A stretch of 64,000 bases of DNA from positions 1 through 64,000 of the forward strand of contig DCYS01000010.1 of the NCBI GenBank assembly GCA_002331485.1. The letters run 5' to 3'. Under the pieces are notes generated by a model, which saw only the letters and a list, made by a program, of their open reading frames with translations, did not search any database and was not told where the DNA came from. Positions 57,782 through 64,000 of the stretch are shown here, in pieces. The stretch is from Flavobacteriales bacterium UBA2104 (lineage in GTDB: Bacteria > Bacteroidota > Bacteroidia > Flavobacteriales_D > Crocinitomicaceae). The stretch's first letter is position 1; the number at the start of each line of letters is the position of its first letter. Made by a program: the position numbers and the translations under genes.

Positions 57782-60700
57782 TTAGCGGATAAGTTGAATA
57801 TTACCTGATTCCGATTGTTCTTCGCCGTTTTGATCAACATAGATCAACTTATAGGCAAAAACTCCCGTATTCAGTTGTTCGTTTTTGTAAGTACCATTCC
57901 AACACATCTCAGGATCATTCGAACGATAAACTACTTCTCCCCATCTATTGTAAATGTTTATTTCAAATGATGTCAGACATCCTCCATAAACACATAGTTC
58001 GTCATTTTTTCCATCATTATTTGGGCTGAACATATTTGGGACAAACACTTTTCCACAAGGGTCATCTACAAAGATCTGAACAGTGTCAGTCTCTGAACAT
58101 CCATCAGCCGTTTGGATCGTGACGATGTATGTTGTTGACTCATCTGGACTTGCCACTGGATCAGGACAATCAGAGCATGATAGATCATCAGATGGAGACC
58201 ATGAATATGTTTCTCCAGAAACATTTGGATCTACAGTTGTGCTTATGTTTACAAGATCACCTGGGTCGATTGTTACGGTATCAGGGGTTACAACTGCAGA
58301 GAATCCACCTGTAGCATTAACAACAAATAAAGTATCAAATGTACATCCCTGATCATCAGTGATCGTCAAGCTATACGTTCCTCCAGAAATATTCAGTAGA
58401 GAATTTGTTGTCTCATTTCCTGGAGACCAATCGTAGGATAAGTTTCCATTAGCTCCACTTGCAGTGACGATCACATCACCGTTGCTTTGTCCACAATTTG
58501 CATCATTCACCGTGGCTGAAACATCAAAAGGTGCGGGTTCATTTATGGTAATATTCGCAGTTCCAATACATCCAGCATCATCCGTTACCTGTACAGTATA
58601 ATTTCCTGCAGAAAGTCCTGTTGCAGTTGCAGTAGTCTGGTTTGATGGAGTCCACTCGTAAGAGTATGGTGATGTTCCTCCAGTTACATCTGCTTCTGCA
58701 CTTCCTGTTTGTCCATTTGGACAGTCAACATCAGAAACATTAATGATTGTTACCGCTGGACCATTCACTGCACTAACATTGACTGTTTCTGAGGCAGAAC
58801 ATCCGGTGTCGTCAGTAACAGTGATCTGATAACTTCCTGCTCCGAGATTAGTTGCAGTAGCAGTTGTTTGACTATTGGCGTCATCCCACTGATAAGTGTA
58901 TGTTCCAGATCCGCCTGAAGCGCTTACCGTTGCTGAACCATCGTCAACCGTACATTGAGATTGAGTAGTAGATGTCGTTAGAACGATCTCGGTAGGTTCA
59001 TTGATAGTTACAGTTTCAGTAGACTCACAGTTGTTATTATCTGTTACTGTTACAATATAGGTATCTTCTGTTAAACCAGTTGCGGTCGCAGCGTTACCTC
59101 CAGAAGGTGACCAACTGTATGAGAAAGGTCCATTTCCTGTTGCAGAAACGGTTGCTTCACCATCGGCTTCTCCAAAACAAGATATGTCAGTACCGGAAGC
59201 TGATAAAGTTGCTGGTTCATTTACAGTAATTGTAACACCAGAACTAGCAGAAGTACAAGAACCAACTGTGATCTCCAAAGAATATGTTCCATCTGCAGCA
59301 ACTGTTACACCAGTTAAAGTTGGATCTTCACTTGAGCTTGTAAATCCATTTGGTCCAGTCCAGCTGTATGTAGCACCAGAAACGGTATTTCCAGTTAACT
59401 CTATATCATCACCTTCGCAGACAGCCCCATTTACGGCACCTGCAATAGCGGTCGGAACCGGATCTACACTAACGGTGACGTTGTCTCCAGCTGAGGAACA
59501 TGAGCCCTGCGTAATAACCAAGGTATATGTTCCTGCTTCTGAACTCGTCGCATTGTTAATAGTAGGATCTTCGTCAGAGCTTGTGAAACCATTTGGTCCT
59601 GTCCAACTGTAAGTAGCGCCTGAAACGGTATTTCCAGTTAATTCGATATTATCTCCTTCACATATAGATGTTGATGTGGCGTTCGCATTTGCAGTTGGTG
59701 TTGGATTAACCGTAACATTCACATTATCTGTTGCCGAAGTACAACCATTGTTAGTGATTGTCAAAGAATATGTTCCATCGGCTGCTGTAGTTGCTCCACT
59801 GATCGTAGGATCTTCATTTGAACTTGTGAAGCCATTTGGTCCAGTCCAGGAATAAGTCGCTCCAGAAACTGTATTACCTGTCAATTCAATATCATCTCCT
59901 GCGCATATTGTATTTGAAACAACTCCAGCATTTGCTGTCGGATTATTGTTTACCGTAATATTCACATTATCTGCAGCAGAACTACATCCACCAGAAGTAA
60001 TCACCAGGGAATATGTTCCAGCGTCTCCAGCAACTGCATTTGATATAGTTGGGTCTTCATTTGAACTAGTAAAACCATTTGGTCCAGTCCAAGAATAAGT
60101 CGCTCCTCCTACAGTATTACCAGTCAATTGAATATTATCTCCTTCACAAACGGTTGTGCTTACGGCAGAAGCAGATGCAGTTGGTCCGGCATTAACAGTA
60201 ACTGTATAATTAGCGGAGCAACCTGCATTATCTGTGTAGGTGATTACTGCTGTGCCTGCAGACTGACCTGTCACATTTCCACTATTGTCAACGATAGCGA
60301 CACCTGTATTTGAGCTTGACCATGGATTACTGCCAGCTGGAGTCCCTGAGCCAGACAAAGAAATTGTTTCACCAGTACAAGCTGTCGCGGGGCCTGAGAT
60401 CTGTGGGTTCAGATCCAATTCATAAATGATAAAGGCAGGACTTGTTGTTCCTGCATCAGGGTCATCATTCGTGTCATCATAATAAGCCCCGTTTCCTGGG
60501 TTAAAAGTAGTTATAGATTCTGACCATGTTGAACCACCAATATAAAGTCTGTTGTCGAGAGAAGAATGTGCGATTGTTGGTTCTCCCATATCGCTACTAA
60601 CATAAGAAGACCATTCTGCTGAGAAGTTAGCGTCAAACTGCATTAAAAATCCTTGTCCACCTGTTGCTTGATTATAACCAGTAGCAGATGGTATTGTAGC

Positions 60701-62644
60701 ATGACTATCTGATCTTGAGCTTACGATAAACTTATCACAACCGGTAAAAACTGCATCGTATAATAGATCACCACTTGGATCATCTCCCCAGTATGTACCC
60801 CAGTTACGTGCTCCGTCGTTGTTAAACTTTATAATGAAGCTGTTGAAATCCCAGAATGAACCTGAATTAGGATCATTGTTTGCTGGAGCCGTACTCATAT
60901 TGTAAGCTCCTGTGAGGTTTTGTACCGGAAAGTTAGAACTATTGGTACCTCCAATTACGATCAGGTCCTGTGTGTCTGGATCAATTATTACACGAGATCC
61001 ATTACCCATCTGACTTTTTAGTCCATCAGAGGCATCTCCACCGTATAATGTATGCCAGATCAGTGCACCACTAGCATTGAATTTACCTATGATCAGATCA
61101 TGGTTACCCATGGCTGCTGAATAAGTACTTTGATAGTATGAGCCTGGATAACTTTGTAAATGAGTATTCGCGGCTGTAGGAGAAAATGTATTATTCGCTT
61201 CACCCACAAAAAATATATTGTCGTTATCGTCAAAAGTAACGTGAAAATTATCCGTAGTATTTGGCCCACCTAAAAATGTCCCCCAAATTAGATTGAAACT
61301 ACTATTGAACAACATGATATGCATGTCTTGATAACCACCATTTACAGCTTGATTATAAGCGCCAGGACGATTCACGATCTCAGGGTTTCCAAAATCATAT
61401 GTTTGTTGTATGATGGCTACTAACCCAGAATTACTGGTTGCTACACTTGGCTGAGAACTCGTGTGAGAAGGGAATGCAGTTGCATGAAGCAGTTCTCCCG
61501 TATTTTTATTTATTCTCAACCAATATGGATCACTACTCGGTGCACCGTAATAGTAACCACCTCCATTAACTAAAGGCGCATCTGTACTTAACTGACTTCC
61601 TACAAAATGTAGAGTTGTACCATGGATAGCAAGTGGATCTGTTGCGGTAGACCAGTCAATCGAAGTTGAGCCACCGTAATATGTTGCCCAAACTAAATTT
61701 CTGTCTGCATCAAATTTTGCGATGTATAAATTGTTTGAAACATAGTTTTGGAAGTATGCTGATCCACCCGGATCTACAGTTGGGTAATCATTTGCATCAT
61801 CATTGATCCACCCCTCTAGAAAGTAGTTTCCAAGATCATCTGCAATTGAAGAGTAGTAATCCAGCTCATTATCTCCAATAGATCCTTCAAAATAAGTCGC
61901 CCACGAGAGGAAAGGATCAATGGTTAGTTGCTCATACGATATTTCCTCCATTTTGAATTGGATGACGTTTTTTTCGTTTAGATCGTATTGAACTTTAACT
62001 TCTTTGTTTTTATCATCGTCAAGAAACGATAAAGGTATATCCTCTACAAGCTTACCAAATTCTGTAACGATCTGAAGTTTACCTTCACTGTCTATCTTCA
62101 CTTCTTTAGCACCTGCGTATTTGAATTTAATATCTCTAATATTAGCACCTTCTTTAAGGATGAAATCATATTTAAGTCCATTTTCAGTAAAGTGAAAAAT
62201 CAAGTCTATGTCAGGATAAACATCATGGTAACGCACTGTATTGAAAGAGCTCACATTTCGAATGTTTTCTCGCTTATTTAGAAAAAAGTTGGTGTAATGA
62301 TCTGTTTTTTCTTCACCTCGAATTTCAACTTCAGAATTTGTTCCGATCAATTGAAGATCTAACCTGTGAAAAGTTGAACCCAAAGTCGATTTGATACTGT
62401 CTCTCAGATCCTTGTTGTTTTGGAATTTGGGCTGAGAGAAATCAAACTCCTCCTTTTCCCTAAAATTGAATACGACCTTATCTTTCTCGAAGAAAACGGA
62501 AGCATTTCCAACTCCCGCATAATAATCAACTTCGGGGTGAAAGTTTTGGTTTAGATCGACCACTTGGCCTTTGTTCTCTAAAAATTGAGCGGTTGATAAT
62601 AAAGTACACGCAACAGCGCATATTAGTAGCAGTGCTTTATGCAT
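57782..62644 (-). CDS. giant multi-repeat surface protein with T9SS type B sorting domain
   Basis: 1620 residues. Signal peptide about 1-20; DUF7948-like domain (FLENKGQVVD..., to about 245); SBBP-type beta-propeller repeats (about 250-745); a Big2-like domain (about 750-818); four Ig-like repeats of about 80 residues (820-1140); four SprB-type repeats of about 76 residues (1141-1445); a PKD-like domain; type B sorting domain (VPNMFSPNNDGKNDEL, YNRWGEVVY) at about 1531-1620. The type is a long cell-surface adhesin comparable to SprB. It precedes a PorP/SprF gene, its likely export partner. Confidence 0.93.
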   Translation of the reverse strand: MHKALLLICAVACTLLSTAQFLENKGQVVDLNQNFHPEVDYYAGVGNASVFFEKDKVVFNFREKEEFDFSQPKFQNNKDLRDSIKSTLGSTFHRLDLQLIGTNSEVEIRGEEKTDHYTNFFLNKRENIRNVSSFNTVRYHDVYPDIDLIFHFTENGLKYDFILKEGANIRDIKFKYAGAKEVKIDSEGKLQIVTEFGKLVEDIPLSFLDDDKNKEVKVQYDLNEKNVIQFKMEEISYEQLTIDPFLSWATYFEGSIGDNELDYYSSIADDLGNYFLEGWINDDANDYPTVDPGGSAYFQNYVSNNLYIAKFDADRNLVWATYYGGSTSIDWSTATDPLAIHGTTLHFVGSQLSTDAPLVNGGGYYYGAPSSDPYWLRINKNTGELLHATAFPSHTSSQPSVATSNSGLVAIIQQTYDFGNPEIVNRPGAYNQAVNGGYQDMHIMLFNSSFNLIWGTFLGGPNTTDNFHVTFDDNDNIFFVGEANNTFSPTAANTHLQSYPGSYYQSTYSAAMGNHDLIIGKFNASGALIWHTLYGGDASDGLKSQMGNGSRVIIDPDTQDLIVIGGTNSSNFPVQNLTGAYNMSTAPANNDPNSGSFWDFNSFIIKFNNDGARNWGTYWGDDPSGDLLYDAVFTGCDKFIVSSRSDSHATIPSATGYNQATGGQGFLMQFDANFSAEWSSYVSSDMGEPTIAHSSLDNRLYIGGSTWSESITTFNPGNGAYYDDTNDDPDAGTTSPAFIIYELDLNPQISGPATACTGETISLSGSGTPAGSNPWSSSNTGVAIVDNSGNVTGQSAGTAVITYTDNAGCSANYTVTVNAGPTASASAVSTTVCEGDNIQLTGNTVGGATYSWTGPNGFTSSNEDPTISNAVAGDAGTYSLVITSGGCSSAADNVNITVNNNPTANAGVVSNTICAGDDIELTGNTVSGATYSWTGPNGFTSSNEDPTISGATTAADGTYSLTITNNGCTSATDNVNVTVNPTPTANANATSTSICEGDNIELTGNTVSGATYSWTGPNGFTSSDEDPTINNATSSEAGTYTLVITQGSCSSAGDNVTVSVDPVPTAIAGAVNGAVCEGDDIELTGNTVSGATYSWTGPNGFTSSSEDPTLTGVTVAADGTYSLEITVGSCTSASSGVTITVNEPATLSASGTDISCFGEADGEATVSATGNGPFSYSWSPSGGNAATATGLTEDTYIVTVTDNNNCESTETVTINEPTEIVLTTSTTQSQCTVDDGSATVSASGGSGTYTYQWDDANSQTTATATNLGAGSYQITVTDDTGCSASETVNVSAVNGPAVTIINVSDVDCPNGQTGSAEADVTGGTSPYSYEWTPSNQTTATATGLSAGNYTVQVTDDAGCIGTANITINEPAPFDVSATVNDANCGQSNGDVIVTASGANGNLSYDWSPGNETTNSLLNISGGTYSLTITDDQGCTFDTLFVVNATGGFSAVVTPDTVTIDPGDLVNISTTVDPNVSGETYSWSPSDDLSCSDCPDPVASPDESTTYIVTIQTADGCSETDTVQIFVDDPCGKVFVPNMFSPNNDGKNDELCVYGGCLTSFEINIYNRWGEVVYRSNDPEMCWNGTYKNEQLNTGVFAYKLIYVDQNGEEQSESGNIQLIR
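59222..60190 (-). repeat. four tandem ~240-bp Ig-repeat units inside the giant gene
   Basis: The stretch coding for SWTGPNGFTSS recurs near 59345, 59585, 59830 and 60070, a period of about 240 bases. The units share ELTGNTVSGATYSWTGPN with few changes. They are in-frame coding repeats and could expand or contract by recombination. Confidence 0.85.
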
Positions 62645-62831
62645 AGTAGTAGTTTTTGTTTCGAATATACAAAATATAACATCTTGATAGAAGTCAATAA
62701 TTAAGAATTTTCATTGAAAAAATATAAGGTATTGAAAAACAGTCGATAGAAAGTAACTTTTGTCTATTGTTTTACAAGTAATCATCGAGTTTAGAAATTA
62801 CTTTATCTCTTCATTCAGAGTAAATCTATAC

Positions 62832-62839
62832 TATCTTTG
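62832..62839 (+). promoter_or_regulatory. -7 element of the MATE gene, leaderless start
   Basis: TATCTTTG matches TAnnTTTG and ends 6 bases before the ATG at 62846, so the mRNA would begin on or within 3 bases of the start codon. The 62645-62831 gap carries nothing else of note; a weaker promoter candidate for the giant gene lies within it on the other strand. Confidence 0.5.
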
Positions 62840-62845
62840 TCTCGA

Positions 62846-64000
62846 ATGGAATTACCTGTTAAGCAACCGACATATAGATCGATCATGAACTTAGCGGTTC
62901 CCGCTATGTTGGGAGGTATAGTAGAACCTGTTCTTTCATTAACAGATCTTGCTGTTGTGGGAAACATTGGTAGTGATGCGTTTGATGCCAGTAATGAGAA
63001 TTTATCTGCGGTCGCAGCGGTTGGGTTGGCCGGAAGTGTTCTTTCAGCACTTGTCTGGATCTTTGCACAAATGAAAAGTGCGATCTCAGCTGTAGTATCT
63101 CAAGCTTATGGTGCGGGTAGAATGCGAACAGTGGGCTCTTTAATTCCCCAAATGATCTATTTTAATGCAGTTGTTAGCTTGATCGCAATGGTTGGTACTA
63201 TGTTGACTTCAGGACTGATCTTTGAACATTTGCTTTCTGCATCTGGTCCTATTTTAAGAGATGCTGTTGCTTATTATGATATTCGGGTAATGGGCTTTCC
63301 ATTTACATTGATCACTTTTTCTGTTTTTGGAGTTTTCCGTGGAATCCAGAATACGGTTTGGGCAATGATCATATCAGTTGTTGGAGGTGCGTTGAATATC
63401 CTGCTTGATTTTGTTTTAATTCTTGGTTGGGGTGGATTTATTGATCCTATGGGTGTTGAAGGTGCGGCTTACGCTAGTTTTATTGCTCAGTTTGTAATGT
63501 TTGTACTCACTCTTTATTTTCTTGTTTTTCACTCTAAGATCAAGCTGTTTAATACGATCAAACGATTAAACCCAAAGTTTCCAGAACTACTGCTAATTGC
63601 CGGGAATTTGGTATTGAGGACACTGACACTAAACATAGCTCTAATACTAACTCATAAGTTTGCTAATATTTACGGGACAGTTCAAGCGGCCACTCATGCT
63701 GTCATTTTGAATTTATGGTTGTTTTCAGCGTTCTTTCTTGATGCTTTTGCCACTGCTGCAAACGCGATGGCTGGTAAGTTTTTAGGGGCTCGTGATAAAG
63801 CGTCCATGGAGCGAAATTTACAGCGAAATTTATTGCTGAGTGTACTTGTTTCCTTTTTGCTAGCGGGTGTTCTAATGATTTTCGATCGTTCCATAATGAG
63901 CTTGCTGATCGATAATGATGCGGTTTGGGAAGTTTATCCGGACGTTCTTTATCTTTTTGCGATCTGTTTACCAATAAACGCTGTAGCTTTTGCACTTGAT
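62846..64000 (+). CDS. MATE-family efflux transporter (N-terminal part)
   Basis: 385 codons from an ATG to the window edge with no stop, so the gene continues. SIMNLAVPAMLGGIVEPVLSLTDLAVVGNIG at the start and about ten hydrophobic segments so far, with the inner repeat AFFLDAFATAANAMAGKFLGA, fit the MATE family of Na+- or H+-driven multidrug exporters. The start lies directly after a -7 element. The substrate is not deducible. Confidence 0.9.
   Translation, partial: MELPVKQPTYRSIMNLAVPAMLGGIVEPVLSLTDLAVVGNIGSDAFDASNENLSAVAAVGLAGSVLSALVWIFAQMKSAISAVVSQAYGAGRMRTVGSLIPQMIYFNAVVSLIAMVGTMLTSGLIFEHLLSASGPILRDAVAYYDIRVMGFPFTLITFSVFGVFRGIQNTVWAMIISVVGGALNILLDFVLILGWGGFIDPMGVEGAAYASFIAQFVMFVLTLYFLVFHSKIKLFNTIKRLNPKFPELLLIAGNLVLRTLTLNIALILTHKFANIYGTVQAATHAVILNLWLFSAFFLDAFATAANAMAGKFLGARDKASMERNLQRNLLLSVLVSFLLAGVLMIFDRSIMSLLIDNDAVWEVYPDVLYLFAICLPINAVAFALD

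Noticed and set aside
59222..60190. Regularly spaced repeats that could suggest a CRISPR array
   Set aside because: The period is about 240 bases, the repeats are in frame, and they encode Ig-like domains of one long protein.
1..64000. tRNA, rRNA, mobile elements and replication origin
   Set aside because: All gaps were read on both strands; no cloverleaf, transposase, integrase, terminal repeats or DnaA-box cluster was recognised.

Overview
The window looks like the chromosome of a marine-type Bacteroidota, most likely order Flavobacteriales. The evidence is type IX secretion (T9SS) C-terminal sorting domains of both types, two PorP/SprF-type outer-membrane proteins, a GldH-type lipoprotein behind a PSP1 gene, AT-rich compact DNA, and repeated promoters of the Bacteroidota form (TTG, about 19-21 nt, TAnnTTTG) with almost no Shine-Dalgarno sites. 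No tRNA, rRNA, CRISPR array, insertion sequence, phage or integrase gene was seen. This is core chromosome with an accessory flavour only in the secreted surface proteins and one large helicase.

Layout. 1-4911: suf iron-sulfur operon (end of sufB, sufC, sufD, a STAS-like gene, sufS, sufE, a Cys-rich lipoprotein). 4923-6099: a conserved-looking hypothetical and an orphan PhoB-like response regulator on the minus strand. 6100-6622: the only gene-free stretch over 300 bases; it carries a promoter followed by a strong terminator. 6623-11294: LuxE-type acyl-protein synthetase, lipoprotein, polyphosphate kinase and exopolyphosphatase. 11282-20349 (minus): acyltransferase and tyrS; a marR/fad beta-oxidation operon; a TPR protein and a coiled-coil lipoprotein. 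20467-24949 (minus): the rimP-nusA-infB operon behind an attenuator-like leader. 25084-29677 (minus): an outer-membrane TolB/CsgG-like protein, an HTH protein and the acpP-fabF-rnc operon. 29954-35477: engB, then menB with a SUFU-like gene, then a 1115-residue superfamily-1 helicase. 35565-37876 (minus): a membrane protein, a winged-helix repressor and creD, tied together by a shared dyad operator. 38089-40981: PSP1, gldH and two envelope genes. 41096-44625: a secreted CotH-kinase-like protein with its PorP/SprF partner. 44628-49411 (minus): glycosyltransferase, scoB, cysH, DUF2061, an Rrf2 regulator and a SpoIIE-type phosphatase. 49555-55025 (plus, one minus gene): a type A T9SS cargo, hemH, a barrel protein, SDR, low-molecular-weight phosphatase and an RsmI-like methylase. 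55022-62644 (minus): uppP, DUF2231, a lipoprotein, a second PorP/SprF and a 1620-residue multi-repeat surface protein. 62846-64000: the start of a MATE transporter.

The most interesting structure is regulatory. Three genes or operons (luxE-like, ppk1, rimP-nusA-infB) each have a consensus promoter followed within about 15-60 nt by a terminator-like hairpin with a T-run, placed before the coding region. This suggests premature-termination control or small RNAs. Several perfect dyads sit on promoters of adjacent regulators (creD locus, marR/fad, the TolB-like gene beside the HTH gene, the helicase). No wholly new multi-gene system could be demonstrated. The leader attenuators and the creD regulon are the best candidates for undescribed biology.
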